Source: Deltaproteobacteria bacterium (GTDB lineage Bacteria; Bdellovibrionota_B; Oligoflexia; Oligoflexales; Bog-1112). Taken from it: a stretch of 58,391 nt of DNA. This document shows, piece by piece, positions 43,688 to 53,706 of this stretch; position 1 is the first letter of the stretch, and each line of letters begins with the position of its first letter. The stretch spans positions 1 through 58,391 of the forward strand of contig JACPKR010000035.1 in assembly GCA_016186945.1 (NCBI GenBank), in the 5' to 3' direction. The notes below the pieces were generated by a model. It made no database searches. It saw only the letters and a list, made by a program, of their open reading frames with translations, and was not told the origin of the DNA. Made by a program: the position numbers and the translations under genes.

Positions 43688-44679
43688 TTCTCTCGTTGAT
43701 AATGGTATGCTTTCCATGGAATTCGAAGGCGGAGACGTCCCAACAGGCAACTTGCCTCCCCCTGCAGCCCTCCGGTCTTTCGGAAGGATTTCCGCAGCTC
43801 GAAGAGCTTAACCATCTTGTGTCAACCCTAACAGAAGCGGTGCGGATGGGGCACGCCAAGAGCATTGCCGACCGTTTCCATCCTCGGCTTAAGATCAGTC
43901 AAGCATCTGTCCAAGACATTCTCACAAAACTTTCTTACTCACTAAAAGGCCCACTCGAAGTTTCGATTTACCGCCTATGGTCGTTGGAATCTCCTGAGGA
44001 ACGCTCTCTCCTCGTCCCTTGCGCTGACGGTGAGATTTCCATCTACACGCACTATGGTTATTCGCAGCATTATGCTCTTATCTTGCAAATTTTGGGGCAA
44101 AAGGAATTAGGGAGGATTTTCACAACTATAGTGCCGCAGAGATCGACTTGGGCACTTGGCTCCTTCCACTACCAGACATGGACGCACAACGGGAAGTCCT
44201 GGAAAGAACTGTGGGAGGAAGGCCAGGAACATTTTAAGCGGAAAGATGCTCTGATGGCCTATCTAAAGGTCGACTGGGCTAAGAAGTTCCTGCTTCCTAA
44301 TCCGTACTTCTCCTACGAAGCCTTTGAGCAAGTGCAGATGTTCCAGAACTCGATGCTTCCCCAAACCTTGTGGGAAAAGCAGGTGAAAACATTACTGCCA
44401 CAGTGGAAGGTCCGCTATCTGGGAACCCTCCTTGCAGAGGAAGACTTGGGGCTTGTTCTCAGGCTGGAAGCTCATGCGGAACTGAATTCATACGAGATGC
44501 GCGTGGAATGTGGGAAGGTTTGGACAGCGCTCCGATCCCGTCCGGAACTCCGTCAACTAGGAGGACTGAGGTGTGGCTTTCTCTTAAACCGAGAGGACGG
44601 CACGGCTGACGGCTCTATGGGCAGTTTGTATATAAAGGAGGGTTCAACAGAAGGCAAAGGCGGTCTTCCTAATGGGTAA
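43624..44679 (+). CDS. Exported protein, unknown function
   Basis: Frame open from GTG 43624; alternative TTG starts at 43660 and 43669 better suit a signal peptide (LRSQTLILSLIMVCFPWNSKA). The mature part, about 300 residues, is polar with conserved-looking aromatic clusters (SIYTHYGYSQHYALILQI, TWALGSFHYQTWTHNG). No recognised domain. It overlaps the small gene by 64 bp and the convergent ATPase gene by 11 bp. The start is uncertain. Confidence 0.55.
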   Translation: MGTCRVRGKEKDLRGLRSQTLILSLIMVCFPWNSKAETSQQATCLPLQPSGLSEGFPQLEELNHLVSTLTEAVRMGHAKSIADRFHPRLKISQASVQDILTKLSYSLKGPLEVSIYRLWSLESPEERSLLVPCADGEISIYTHYGYSQHYALILQILGQKELGRIFTTIVPQRSTWALGSFHYQTWTHNGKSWKELWEEGQEHFKRKDALMAYLKVDWAKKFLLPNPYFSYEAFEQVQMFQNSMLPQTLWEKQVKTLLPQWKVRYLGTLLAEEDLGLVLRLEAHAELNSYEMRVECGKVWTALRSRPELRQLGGLRCGFLLNREDGTADGSMGSLYIKEGSTEGKGGLPNG

Positions 44680-45838
44680 GGATTTCTCTGAGACTCAAGT
44701 CGGGATCGAGACGCTTGAGAAAATCTGAGAGAGGTAAGCAAAGGATGCCATTCATCACCAGAGGCGTTGGCCCTCGGAAGAGAAGAAGAGACTGGGTGAG
44801 CGGAAAGTCTTCCTGAAAAGAATGTAAACTACGTAAGTCTTTTTTATGGACTTGACGAGCATTTTTGACTTCGATCGCGAAAAGCCCGTCATCGCCATAA
44901 ACAATGAAATCTACTTCATTGCCCGACTGTGTTCGCCAGAAATACAGCTCGTTTTTTGTGGAACGATAGGCAAGGTAGGCATGAAGGCATTGAAACACAA
45001 GTGTTTCAGTGGCCGCACCATGGATTTCCTCCGGACGATCAAGAGGTCCTGTGGGGCGGATGGACCTGTATACACCGACATCGAAGAAATAGAATTTGCT
45101 GTGCTTAATGAGTTTTCGTTTTGATTTTTTGCTGAAAACGGGCACTTGCTCGGCGAGGAGCAAATCCTCTAACACTTCAACAAAACCTGCGATCGTTTTC
45201 CTTTCTACTTCACATTCGCGACTGACCTCAGCAAGGTTGAGCAGGCTTGCTTGGGAAAAACTGACGGCCGTTAGGAATCGTGAGAAACTGTCCAGACGGC
45301 GGACCAGTCCCTCATTTTGCACTTCCTCCTTGAGATAGACTCCCAAGTAGGCATTGAGAGTCTCCCGGCGATTCGAACTGAACCATATGAGAGGGACCAG
45401 TCCAAATTCCAATGCTTCCTCCAAGGAAAACTGCTCGGAGATTTCACACGGTAGAAAGGGATATAGTCTGCGGACAATCGCACGACCGGCTAATAGATTG
45501 ACCCCTACCCGCTTGAGCTTTCTAGCACTCGACCCTGTCAGAACGAATTGTTTGTCGCCATATCGCTCCATGTACTGGTGAACGATGTCAAGAAGGGTTG
45601 GAACTCTCTGCACTTCGTCAATTAAGATTGTTTTCTTCCTGCTCGCTCGTATGAGTTCCATCAGCCGCTCTGGATTTGCTGTCAGGCTTCGCAGAAGAAG
45701 GGGGTCCAGCATGTCAAATAGCAGGGAGTCTCTGTAGTTTTCCATAAGCCAGGTCGATTTTCCGGTCCCCCTTGGGCCGAAGAGAAAAAAGCTTTGCTCA
45801 CTGACACTTAGTTTTCTGTCGACAACGATTTTTTGCAT
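44669..45838 (-). CDS. AAA ATPase with DUF4143 (PD-(D/E)XK-like C-terminus)
   Basis: 389 residues. Walker A GPRGTGKST (21-29), Walker B TILIDEVQRVP (about 70-80), sensor LTGSSARKLKR, and a DUF4143 C-terminal part with FWRTQSGNEVDFIV ... FAIEVKNAR, the spacing of a PD-(D/E)XK fold. These ATPases are very widespread and often occur as lone, mobile-looking genes. Role not established. An imperfect inverted repeat lies 17 bp upstream of the start codon. Confidence 0.85.
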   Translation of the reverse strand: MQKIVVDRKLSVSEQSFFLFGPRGTGKSTWLMENYRDSLLFDMLDPLLLRSLTANPERLMELIRASRKKTILIDEVQRVPTLLDIVHQYMERYGDKQFVLTGSSARKLKRVGVNLLAGRAIVRRLYPFLPCEISEQFSLEEALEFGLVPLIWFSSNRRETLNAYLGVYLKEEVQNEGLVRRLDSFSRFLTAVSFSQASLLNLAEVSRECEVERKTIAGFVEVLEDLLLAEQVPVFSKKSKRKLIKHSKFYFFDVGVYRSIRPTGPLDRPEEIHGAATETLVFQCLHAYLAYRSTKNELYFWRTQSGNEVDFIVYGDDGLFAIEVKNARQVHKKDLRSLHSFQEDFPLTQSLLLFRGPTPLVMNGILCLPLSDFLKRLDPDLSLREILTH

Positions 45839-45854
45839 TCTAATTCCGTTTTTA

Positions 45855-45888
45855 GTCTAAAATAGGAAAGATAGTTCCATTTTAGGTC
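45855..45888. promoter_or_regulatory. Imperfect inverted repeat upstream of the DUF4143 ATPase, possible operator
   Basis: GTCTAAAATAGGAA (45855-45868), six-base spacer, TTCCATTTTAGGTC (45875-45888); the arms pair except for one offset. It lies 17-50 bp before the ATG on the minus strand, where an operator or core promoter would sit. No repressor is known. Confidence 0.4.
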
Positions 45889-45927
45889 AAAAAAAGGAAA
45901 GACGCAAGAGCGAAAGGGCCGACATTG

Positions 45928-46064
45928 TAATGCGTAAGCCACTGGGGCAAATAGGGAGAGGGGGGTTTGGGGGGGCGAGTGAAGCGTCGCCTCCCCCGGA
46001 TTTCTTGGAGGAACCAGCTGCGCAGTTTCCTCCAAACCACCTCCTTGCCAACAGCGGTGGCTTA
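45928..46064. repeat. Repeat A, full-length copy with decayed right end
   Basis: The left TAATGCGTAAGCCACTGGGG is intact. The interior has the G-rich tract, GCGAGTGAAGCGTCGCC and the GGAGGAACC hairpin with AAACCACCTCCTTGCC. The right end is CAGCGGTGGCTTA, which provides the TAA stop of the minus-strand TPR gene. Confidence 0.9.
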
Positions 46065-48431
46065 GTGACCCCAGAACTTTTCCACATCGGGGATATCGGG
46101 GTTGAGGCGCAGGCGGGAGAGTTTGGCTTCAGGATATTCGGGGGCGGCTTTCTCGGAAAGGAGGGTCCACAGTTTCGTGGCACCATCGGTGTTTCCCAGT
46201 TCGTTTAGCGTTTCCGCAGCGGCCCAGATGCGTTCCACAACGATTTTGTCGAGGGGCCATTCTGTGCGTTTCAACCACTGTTCAGCGTATTTGTCTCGAA
46301 ACGATTGTCCGATCTTCACTTCGATATCGAGGAAGTTATAGGCGCAATTCTTATCTTCCTGAAGAAGCTGAGTCGCATTGATATCGAGGAAGTCTTGCAG
46401 TTTCCCAAGTTCCGACACGTCCTTGCTTTCCTGTGCCGCGTAACGTTTGGACAAAGCGATATAAAGCAGTGAGCATCTCAGGTCATGTTTCTCCTCGGAC
46501 CACTTTTGGATTTGTGCTGTCATCCAGGTCAGGTGATGGCTGGCTAGAGGTGTGCGCAAGATGCGATGGATCATTGAGTCTGTCTTTTCGATGTAGGGGA
46601 GTTCGGCTTTTTCTTTATTCCACTTTTTTTCCAATTCTCTGCTTTTTGTCGCCCACTGTTTTTTTTGTGTCTCCTGGTGCATTTCTGTCACGAAGACGGT
46701 TTCGTAAAGCCTGTCTTCGTAGTCTTTGATGCGGAAGGCAGATGCGAATGGTTCCGCTTTATTGGTTTGAAGGGTGTCGATATAGGCTTTGAAAAGGCCA
46801 GAGGCTTGAAAGGGTGTTACTGTGGGGAAGAGGTCATCTTTCTTCTTTTCATAGAACTGGATTGCTTTATATATGTCTCCCTTTTTCAAATATTCGTCGA
46901 GGTAGGATGTGTTTACTTCCTTAACGGGTTCGAGGAACGTCTTGAGGAATTGAGACTGGGGAAATTTGTTTGCAAACTCGCTCACTCTGGCAACCATCTG
47001 AGGTGTTTTTTCTCGGATGGCAAACGACTGTACTTCGCAGGCCCACGCGATTTCTCGTATCACGCGTGGGTTGTCCTCTGACTTTGCCAGGCTCAGGACT
47101 TCGCGGGAATGCTTTATGTTTTGTCCCTGGTACTGCGGGAGGTCGAGGCAGGTGAGACGTACTTGAGCGATCTGTGCGGCCTCCGTCTTGGGGAAGTCAT
47201 GGAGGACCTTGAAGTATTGGGTTCTTCCGTCTGCCAAAAGTTTAGCAGCGAGGGCTTCTTTTTTGTCCTCCTTTGCTTTCTGCATTTGGGCAAGGAAGGT
47301 GTCCGCGATGCGAAGATTCGCCCACGATGCGTATTTGCCGAAGTAATCGCTTCCTCCTTCGAGTCCTGCAAGTTCACGGAGTCCGTACCAGAATGCTACT
47401 CGCGCTTCAGTCAGTTTTCCTAACCAGAAAAAGCTTTCTCCTCGAAGAATGGTGCTGACGGGGTCTTTGCGTCCTATCAAGCGATTCACGGCTGCACTGA
47501 GTCCGTACATGTCTTCCGAAAGTAGGTAGTTGTTGAGGTCAAAGAAGATGTCCCCCATACGGGCGAAGGCTTTCGCCACATCCTGGGGAATGGGATCCTG
47601 TCGGACTGCGGTATCGAGTTCCTGCACGGCTTGCAGGTAGCTGTGGTTGCGGATCCAGGTTTCTGCGATCAGACGTCGGAAGGGGAAGCGGAAGTCCGTG
47701 CGTCCCGTCTCCAGGAGGAAGTTCAACCCCTCTTCCGCCATTGCGTGTGCACCGGCAAAACGTTTGTAACGGTAGTAGATGGCAGCAAGGGTGTAGAGAG
47801 CTTTGGGGGTAACGAGTTCCATCAGGGGATCACGGACTGTTTTTTTTGTCACCATCGCCCAACTGAGGAAGGTTGCGGCGTTAGAGTATGTAAAGCGTAC
47901 GTCAAACTCGTCCCAGTTGCCATGAAAACGTTTCCTCAAAATTTCAGCAAGCCGCATGAACGAGAGGCCGATGAAGTAATCAGTCCGTCTGTGGAACTCG
48001 TACTCTGTTCCAAAGCGTGCTCGCGCTGTAAGCCATGTTTTTCTTGCTTCTTCATAGTCTCCTTGGGTGAAGAGAACGCGCCCGCGGTTCAGATGCTCGA
48101 TCACACGTTCAGAACCGGGGGTCGACGGCATTTCCTCACCGTCCCCGAGAGTGAAGTCTGGGGAAAATTCTGCCATGGGGGCATGGAATGGGTATTTCCA
48201 GAAGAGCAAAGTTGAAATTTCCCTTTCCGGAGGATGTTGGGAGAAGTCTGCAATGATGGTGTAGGACTTGATGATTTCTTTAAAGCTAGCGTCCTCGAGC
48301 TTCTTTTCCTGGGCAAATGAGGGGAGGGTATAAAAAGCAGAGGAAAAAAGTATTGCGAATACACCTGATACATAAGTTCCTCCCGCCTGGGATCCGGCAA
48401 TGGCATTACTTATGGGCGAGCGAATTCGCAT
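46062..48431 (-). CDS. Exported TPR-rich protein, part of the mot cluster
   Basis: 789 residues from ATG 48431, one base after the motB stop; an in-frame TTG at 48440 is the alternative. N-terminal signal-like segment (VSGVFAILFSSAFYTLPSFA), then many helical-pair repeats with TPR-like spacing, e.g. RVLFTQGDYEEARKTWLTAR, TLAAIYYRYKRFAGAHAMAE, ESFFWLGKLTEARVAFWYGL, LNELGNTDGATKLWTLLSEK. It probably works as a periplasmic scaffold, possibly for the stator or another envelope complex (inference from operon position). The stop lies in repeat A. Confidence 0.7.
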   Translation of the reverse strand: MRIRSPISNAIAGSQAGGTYVSGVFAILFSSAFYTLPSFAQEKKLEDASFKEIIKSYTIIADFSQHPPEREISTLLFWKYPFHAPMAEFSPDFTLGDGEEMPSTPGSERVIEHLNRGRVLFTQGDYEEARKTWLTARARFGTEYEFHRRTDYFIGLSFMRLAEILRKRFHGNWDEFDVRFTYSNAATFLSWAMVTKKTVRDPLMELVTPKALYTLAAIYYRYKRFAGAHAMAEEGLNFLLETGRTDFRFPFRRLIAETWIRNHSYLQAVQELDTAVRQDPIPQDVAKAFARMGDIFFDLNNYLLSEDMYGLSAAVNRLIGRKDPVSTILRGESFFWLGKLTEARVAFWYGLRELAGLEGGSDYFGKYASWANLRIADTFLAQMQKAKEDKKEALAAKLLADGRTQYFKVLHDFPKTEAAQIAQVRLTCLDLPQYQGQNIKHSREVLSLAKSEDNPRVIREIAWACEVQSFAIREKTPQMVARVSEFANKFPQSQFLKTFLEPVKEVNTSYLDEYLKKGDIYKAIQFYEKKKDDLFPTVTPFQASGLFKAYIDTLQTNKAEPFASAFRIKDYEDRLYETVFVTEMHQETQKKQWATKSRELEKKWNKEKAELPYIEKTDSMIHRILRTPLASHHLTWMTAQIQKWSEEKHDLRCSLLYIALSKRYAAQESKDVSELGKLQDFLDINATQLLQEDKNCAYNFLDIEVKIGQSFRDKYAEQWLKRTEWPLDKIVVERIWAAAETLNELGNTDGATKLWTLLSEKAAPEYPEAKLSRLRLNPDIPDVEKFWGH

Positions 48432-48432
48432 T

Positions 48433-49224
48433 TTACTCAAACTCGATATGAATTTCCACGCGTCGGTTCAGCGCTCGGCCTTCTTCCGTCGCGTTGTGTG
48501 CAACGGGTTTAAGGTCAGCGTACCCTACGGCAGACAAGAGGGTCTGAGGAAAGTCATGTTTGCGGACCATGTAACGCAGGATACCTGTGGCACGGAGGGT
48601 CGAAATTTCCCAGTTCGACATGGGCCCTTTTGCAGGGAGTGAGTCGGTATGCCCTTCGATGGTGACGGCTCTGCCCAGCTCCTTGAGCAGGCTTATGACT
48701 TTGTCCAGGTCACCTAGTGCTTCACGCCGGACCGTTGTCAAGCCGGAATCGAAGAAATGGCGTGCCAGCAAGCTAAGCTTGAAACCCTTCGCCGTTCGTT
48801 CCACGGAAACGACACGCTCGAATCCTTTCTCCTCCGGTTCTCGGATTTTCCCTGGCCCGTAGAGACGTTCTTCCAACTTGAATTTGAAGCGAGAAAGCTC
48901 TTCCTCGATGACGTGAACTCTTTGTCGCTCCGATGGATATTTGGAAATCAGAGGAGGCCGGATCTGATCTCCCTTAAAATGTTCGAAAACTCCCAGTCCC
49001 TGTTCTGCGGGGCCAATGCGTCGGTCTATGGGGATATCTTCCAGGGGGGTGCTGAAACTTTCCTGCAAGGAACCTGCTGCACTTTTCACCTGCGGCTCGC
49101 CTCCCCCTTCCTTCAAGGCATAGAGGGTTACGAATACGGCGAAGAGCAGCGTGAGCATGTCGGCATAACTCACCAGCCACCGCTCGTGGTTTTCAAACTC
49201 AGGACATTTCTTTTTCTTTGACAA
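48433..49224 (-). CDS. motB: Flagellar stator protein MotB (OmpA-like)
   Basis: 263 residues. One N-terminal membrane helix, VSYADMLTLLFAVFVTLYAL, containing the essential proton-accepting Asp (residue 22). A periplasmic linker and a C-terminal OmpA-type peptidoglycan-binding domain follow: VTIEGHTDSLPAKGPMSNWE, LSAVGYADLKPVAHNATEEG, RALNRRVEIHIEF. Anchors the stator to the cell wall. The start is TTG 49224, three bases after the motA stop. Confidence 0.9.
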   Translation of the reverse strand: MSKKKKCPEFENHERWLVSYADMLTLLFAVFVTLYALKEGGGEPQVKSAAGSLQESFSTPLEDIPIDRRIGPAEQGLGVFEHFKGDQIRPPLISKYPSERQRVHVIEEELSRFKFKLEERLYGPGKIREPEEKGFERVVSVERTAKGFKLSLLARHFFDSGLTTVRREALGDLDKVISLLKELGRAVTIEGHTDSLPAKGPMSNWEISTLRATGILRYMVRKHDFPQTLLSAVGYADLKPVAHNATEEGRALNRRVEIHIEFE

Positions 49225-49227
49225 TGT

Positions 49228-49983
49228 TTATTCTTCTGCTTTTTCCCCGAGGAAGATAGAAAGTTTTTCTTGAATTACCTTGGGATTCAACCCTGACAGA
49301 ATACCTTCTACACCGATGATCACCATCTCACGTGCCATCGAGTCAAGATGTGCCTTGCGTTTGATCTTCTTACCCATGGGAATGAAGAGAATATTCGCAA
49401 ACCCCACACCGTACAACGTTGCGGTAAACGCGACAGCAATACCGGGGCCGATCAACTCGGGTTTGTCAAGGTTTTCCATCACGTGAATAAGACCCAACAC
49501 AGCACCCAAAATTCCAATCGTCGGAGCAAAAGCTCCACAGTCTTCCCAGAAATGGACGCTGACCTCTTCCTCTTCCAGACTTATGCTCTGGGCGGTCTCA
49601 AGCGTTTCACGGATGATGTTTGGATCCGTGCCATCCACTGCCAGGCGAATGGCTGTGGCAAGAGGCTCGTACGAGATCGACTCACGTTTTTTCTCCAGGG
49701 CCAGGATGGATTCCTTTCTCGCCGTCTGAGCCAGGTCTATGATGTCCGCGGAAATTTGCCGAGGATCCGTAGAAGGATTCTTCAGCCAGGTACCAATCGC
49801 TTTGAGAGCAGCGATAACGTCAGGAAGCGGATAGGCAACACAAATCGAACCTGACATCCCTCCTATCACAATCATGAACGCAGTGATCTGCAGAACACTG
49901 GAAAGGTGTCCCCCCTCCAGAAGCAATCCTGCGAGGATGGCTCCTATACCTAGTACCGGGCCTAATAGACTCGTTAAATCCAT
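49228..49983 (-). CDS. motA: Flagellar stator protein MotA
   Basis: 251 residues with four membrane segments: VLGIGAILAGLLLEGG, VLQITAFMIVIGGMSGSICV, APTIGILGAVLGLIHVMENL and IAVAFTATLYGVGFANILFI, and the cytoplasmic loop between helices 2 and 3. The layout matches MotA/PomA, with Pro and Glu residues in the motor region. Together with MotB it makes the ion channel driving rotation. flbD precedes it. Confidence 0.9.
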   Translation of the reverse strand: MDLTSLLGPVLGIGAILAGLLLEGGHLSSVLQITAFMIVIGGMSGSICVAYPLPDVIAALKAIGTWLKNPSTDPRQISADIIDLAQTARKESILALEKKRESISYEPLATAIRLAVDGTDPNIIRETLETAQSISLEEEEVSVHFWEDCGAFAPTIGILGAVLGLIHVMENLDKPELIGPGIAVAFTATLYGVGFANILFIPMGKKIKRKAHLDSMAREMVIIGVEGILSGLNPKVIQEKLSIFLGEKAEE

Positions 49984-50025
49984 AATGTGTCACCTATGTG
50001 AAAGGTGGATGTCGATGTCTGGCGG

Positions 50026-50220
50026 TTACTTCTGAGCTTCTTTAATGATCTTCGACTTCAGCTCAATGACAAGTTTCATAATCGCATCGACTGACTCTTT
50101 GACTATGATCGAGTCACCGTTGAGAAAAAAAACTAGGGTGTCAGGCATGGTCTCAATATACTTGATGGCTTCCAAGCTTACGGCAACGGGGCTGTTGTCC
50201 AGTTTGGTCAGTAGTATCAA
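50026..50220 (-). CDS. flbD: FlbD family flagellar protein
   Basis: 64 residues: MILLTKLDNSPVAVSLEAIK with the following YIETMPDTLVFFLNGDSIIV and a Lys-rich C-terminus. This is the small FlbD/YlzI-type protein usually found just ahead of motA-motB in Spirochaetes, Firmicutes and delta-type proteobacteria. It heads the cluster flbD-motA-motB-TPR. It is distinct from the Caulobacter regulator of the same name. The divergent interval to prfB is 195 bp. Confidence 0.82.
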   Translation of the reverse strand: MILLTKLDNSPVAVSLEAIKYIETMPDTLVFFLNGDSIIVKESVDAIMKLVIELKSKIIKEAQK

Positions 50221-50316
50221 CGGTGTTGACCCTTTTTTATCGCTCGGGGACTGTAGTATTCTCTCTTATATTATGGTACGGTGCAGCACTCAGACTGTCA
50301 ATCGGAGGGGTCTTGC

Positions 50317-50400
50317 AAGGGATTTCTTGGAGGAACCAGCTGCGCAGTTTCCTCCAAACCACCTCCTTGCCTCAAGTTTCCTCCCAACCACCTCCTTGCC
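50317..50400. repeat. Repeat A hairpin module plus extra anti-SD-like copy in the prfB leader
   Basis: AAGGGATTTCTTGGAGGAAC, CAGCTGCGCAG, TTTCCTCC, AAACCACCTCCTTGCC, then a second truncated TTTCCTCCCAACCACCTCCT. It lies 16 bp upstream of the prfB start codon, within its 5' leader. Confidence 0.88.
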
Positions 50401-50415
50401 AAGAGAAAGGCTGTT

Positions 50416-51514
50416 ATGGATTTGGAAAGCTTAGTTGGTGAAAACAAGGAAATACTCAAAAAACTGAATCGAGTCCGGAGTTTTCTTTGACGTCCCTGGG
50501 AAGCAAAAAGCCCTAGGCGAGATCGGAGACCGCATCAGCGGCGACCCTCATTTTTGGGATAACCCGCAAGCGTCTGCCTCGATCCTTCAGGAAAAGAAAT
50601 CCTTAGAGTCCATATTAGGCAGAATGAGCAAGTTGGAGCAGTTACAGTCGGACCTAGAGGCTGCGCTGGAGTTGGCCAAAGACGAGCAAAGCTTCCTTCA
50701 GGAGGCAGAGAAAGCAGTCGGGCAACTCAACAGCGAATTGCGTGCTCTTGAAATCGAAGCTCTGTTGACCGAGCCTACCGATGGCGCGTCGGCCCTTCTT
50801 ACCATCAATGCGGGAGCGGGAGGAACCGAGTCCTGCGATTGGGTTTCCATGCTTCTCCGCATGTATTTGCGATTCTGTGAACGCAGAGGCTGGCAGTCAG
50901 AAATCCACGATATCCAGGAAGGTGACGAGGCAGGGATCAAAAGCGTAACGTTTGAAGTCAGTGGTGAAAACGCCTACGGACTGCTCAAATCCGAAAGCGG
51001 TGTCCATCGCCTCGTGCGTATCAGCCCTTTCGACTCAAACGCAAGGCGGCACACAAGTTTTGCGTCAGTGTTTGTGGCCCCTGTCGTGGAAGACGAGATC
51101 GAAATCGTCATCAACCCCGCTGAATTGCGTGTCGATACCTACCGAGCGAGTGGTGCAGGAGGACAACACGTCAACCGTACCGATTCTGCCGTGCGCATCA
51201 CCCACCTTCCTTCGGGAGTCGTTGTGCAATGCCAAAGCCAACGCTCTCAACACCAGAATCGTGATACCGCTATGAAAATGTTGCGCACTAAACTTTATGA
51301 AAGAGAACTCGCAGAGCGACAGAAACACAAGGACGTGCTTGAAGCACAAAAAGCTGACATCAAATTCGGTAGCCAAATTCGCAGTTACGTTCTCCATCCT
51401 TATAAACTTGTCAAAGACCACCGCACAGACCGAGAAGATCACGAACCCGACGCTGTTCTCGACGGCAAACTCATCGGCTTCATCGAAGACTACCTTGCAA
51501 GTAAGTTGAAATAG
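50416..51514 (+). CDS. prfB: Peptide chain release factor 2, with programmed +1 frameshift
   Basis: Releases peptides at UGA and UAA. The first 24 codons from ATG 50416 end at an in-frame TGA (50488-50490) in the context GGAG TTTT CTT TGA C. The coding frame continues at +1 from GAC 50489. The joined protein is 365 residues, identical to the standard RF2 length. The SPF tripeptide anticodon is at 203-205 and the GGQ motif is at 248-250 (GAGGQHVNRT). AGAAAGG precedes the ATG. The repeat A module sits in its leader. Confidence 0.95.
50476..50491 (+). promoter_or_regulatory. prfB programmed frameshift site
   Basis: GGAG (50477-50480) acts as the internal Shine-Dalgarno, followed by TTTT and the slippery CTT TGA C (50485-50491). 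Low RF2 makes the ribosome pause at UGA and shift +1 from CUU to UUU, an autoregulatory loop established for bacterial prfB. The SD-like element is slightly weaker than the usual AGGGGG. Confidence 0.93.
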
Positions 51515-51631
51515 CGCGCCCCTCCCTTTTTGGCACCAAATGCGGTATGCTGAATCTAAGGATGCCCACCAAAAAACCATAAGATTTTAAGTATTCACCT
51601 CATCAACGATGGGGCGCAAAAGAGGGATTCT

Positions 51632-53695
51632 ATGGATTCGGAGAAAATTTTTTCGTTCGTAAACAAGAGTGATTTTCAAAAGAACTACAGGGACTTGTCC
51701 TGGGAAGGCACCTTCAAGCAGTACGTCGACATGGTCTTGGAAAGTCCTCAGATTGCGCAGACTGCTTTTCAACGTTTGTACGAGATGATTGCCTCCTATG
51801 GGTATGACACCTACACGGAGTATAAGAAGAAAATCACTAGGTGGAAGTTCTTCGATGACCCGGTTGACGGTGGTGCAGACGCTGTTTACGGCCTTGACGT
51901 GCATTTGATGAAGCTCGTGAATATTATCAAGGCCGGCGCCTATCAGTACGGTCCGGAAAAACGAGTCATCCTCTTGCATGGCCCTGTCGGGTCAGCCAAG
52001 TCCACCATCGTCCGTCTGATGAAAAAGGGACTGGAGCGGTTTTCCCAAACGTCTCAAGGTGCCCTTTACTCATTCAAGTGGATCAATCTGAAGGACATTT
52101 TAAATATGGAGGATGTCCTCCCTTGCCCCATGCATGAGGAGCCACTTCATCTCATCCCGCTCGAACATCGCATGCCCGTTCTTTCCGAACTCAACAAGAA
52201 CCGTCATCAGGACCAAAACATTTACATAGAGGGCGAACTCTGCCCACCCTGTCGTTACATTTTCAAAAGGCTGCTCGAACACTATTCCGGTGACTGGGCA
52301 GAACTTACCAGGAAACATATTGCCGTGCGCCGCGTCACACTTTCCGAACGCGACAGGATCGGAATTGGAACCTTTCAACCCAAGGATGAGAAGAACCAGG
52401 ATTCCACCGAACTTACGGGGGATATCAACTACCGGAAAATTGCCATTTACGGATCCGACTCTGACCCACGCGCCTTCAACTTTGATGGTGAGTTCAACAT
52501 TGCCAACCGTGGGGTGATTGAATTTATTGAAGTGTTGAAGCTGGACGTAGCCTTTCTCTACGACCTTCTGACGGCAAGTCAGGAGCACAAGATAAAGCCG
52601 AAGAAGTTTGCCCAGACCGACATCGACCTTGTCATTATTGGACACACCAACGAGCCAGAGTATCGCAAGCTTCAAAACAACGAGTATATGGAAGCCTTAC
52701 GCGACAGGACCGTGAAGATTGATGTGCCTTACATCACAAGACTTTCTCAGGAGGTCAAAATCTATCAGAAAGGCTTCAACTCTCGTACTGTGCCCAACAT
52801 CCACCTTGCCCCCCACATGCTTGAAATGGCCTCGATGTGGGCGGTCCTAACGCGACTTGAGGAACCAAAGAAGGCTAACCTTACTCTCATGCAAAAGCTG
52901 AAGCTATACAACGGTAAGACATCTCAACATTTCACCGAAGACAACATCAAGGAACTGCGCAAAGAAGCGAAACGTGAAGGGATGGCAGGTATCAGTCCTC
53001 GTTATATCCAGGACAAAATTTCAAACGCCCTCATTATCGACAAGGGAGGGGGCTGTATCAATCCATTCATCGTACTGAATGAATTGGGGGGTGGGCTTAA
53101 AGGCCATTCGCTAATTACCGACGAGGAAACACGCAAGCGCTACCATGAACTTCTGGGAGAGGTGAAAAAGGAGTACGAAGACATCGTGAAGCACGAAGTG
53201 CAGCGCGCTATCTCAGCGGACGAAAGTGCAATTGAAAAGCTCTGTGGAAACTATATCGACAACGTCAAAGCTTACATTCAAAAAGAAAAGATCAGAAATC
53301 CTTACACAGGTGCAGAAGATGAACCCGATGAGCGGCTGATGCGTTCCATAGAAGAGAAGATTGAAATTGCGGACAACCGCAAAGAAGATTTCCGACGGGA
53401 AATCATGAATTACATTGGAGCACTTGCGCTGGAAGGAAAGTCGTTCGATTTCCGCATGAACGAAAGACTTCACAAGGCGCTTGAATTGAAATTATTCGAA
53501 GATCAGAAGGACACGATCAAACTAACCACCCTCGTTTCAAAAGTCGTTGATAAGGAAACTCAGGCAAAGATTGACATTGTGAAAGACCGGCTCATTAAGA
53601 ACTACGGCTATTGCGATATCTGCGCGAGCGATGCATTAAGTTTCGTAGCCAGCATCTTTGCCCGAGGTGATGCAACCAAGAATGAGAGAAAATAG
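51632..53695 (+). CDS. prkA: Serine protein kinase PrkA (YeaG), AAA-type
   Basis: 687 residues. Walker [19 protein letters not shown] at about 117, the cysteines of [14 protein letters not shown], and ATPase-domain segments DFL-like and [20 protein letters not shown], then [20 protein letters not shown]. The C-terminal kinase-like part has [15 protein letters not shown]. These kinases are linked to starvation or stationary-phase responses. It is the first gene of the conserved prkA-yeaH-spoVR triad. AAGAGGG precedes the ATG. The three genes follow with gaps of 11 and 1 bp. Confidence 0.93.
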   Translation: MDSEKIFSFVNKSDFQKNYRDLSWEGTFKQYVDMVLESPQIAQTAFQRLYEMIASYGYDTYTEYKKKITRWKFFDDPVDGGADAVYGLDVHLMKLVNIIKAGAYQYGPEKRVILLHGPVGSAKSTIVRLMKKGLERFSQTSQGALYSFKWINLKDILNMEDVLPCPMHEEPLHLIPLEHRMPVLSELNKNRHQDQNIYIEGELCPPCRYIFKRLLEHYSGDWAELTRKHIAVRRVTLSERDRIGIGTFQPKDEKNQDSTELTGDINYRKIAIYGSDSDPRAFNFDGEFNIANRGVIEFIEVLKLDVAFLYDLLTASQEHKIKPKKFAQTDIDLVIIGHTNEPEYRKLQNNEYMEALRDRTVKIDVPYITRLSQEVKIYQKGFNSRTVPNIHLAPHMLEMASMWAVLTRLEEPKKANLTLMQKLKLYNGKTSQHFTEDNIKELRKEAKREGMAGISPRYIQDKISNALIIDKGGGCINPFIVLNELGGGLKGHSLITDEETRKRYHELLGEVKKEYEDIVKHEVQRAISADESAIEKLCGNYIDNVKAYIQKEKIRNPYTGAEDEPDERLMRSIEEKIEIADNRKEDFRREIMNYIGALALEGKSFDFRMNERLHKALELKLFEDQKDTIKLTTLVSKVVDKETQAKIDIVKDRLIKNYGYCDICASDALSFVASIFARGDATKNERK

Positions 53696-53706
53696 AGGCT
53701 TGGCCT

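Noticed and set aside
47631-48215. 194-residue frame opposite the TPR gene
   Set aside because: Cys/Val-rich nonsense composition opposite a gene with clear repeats and a signal peptide.
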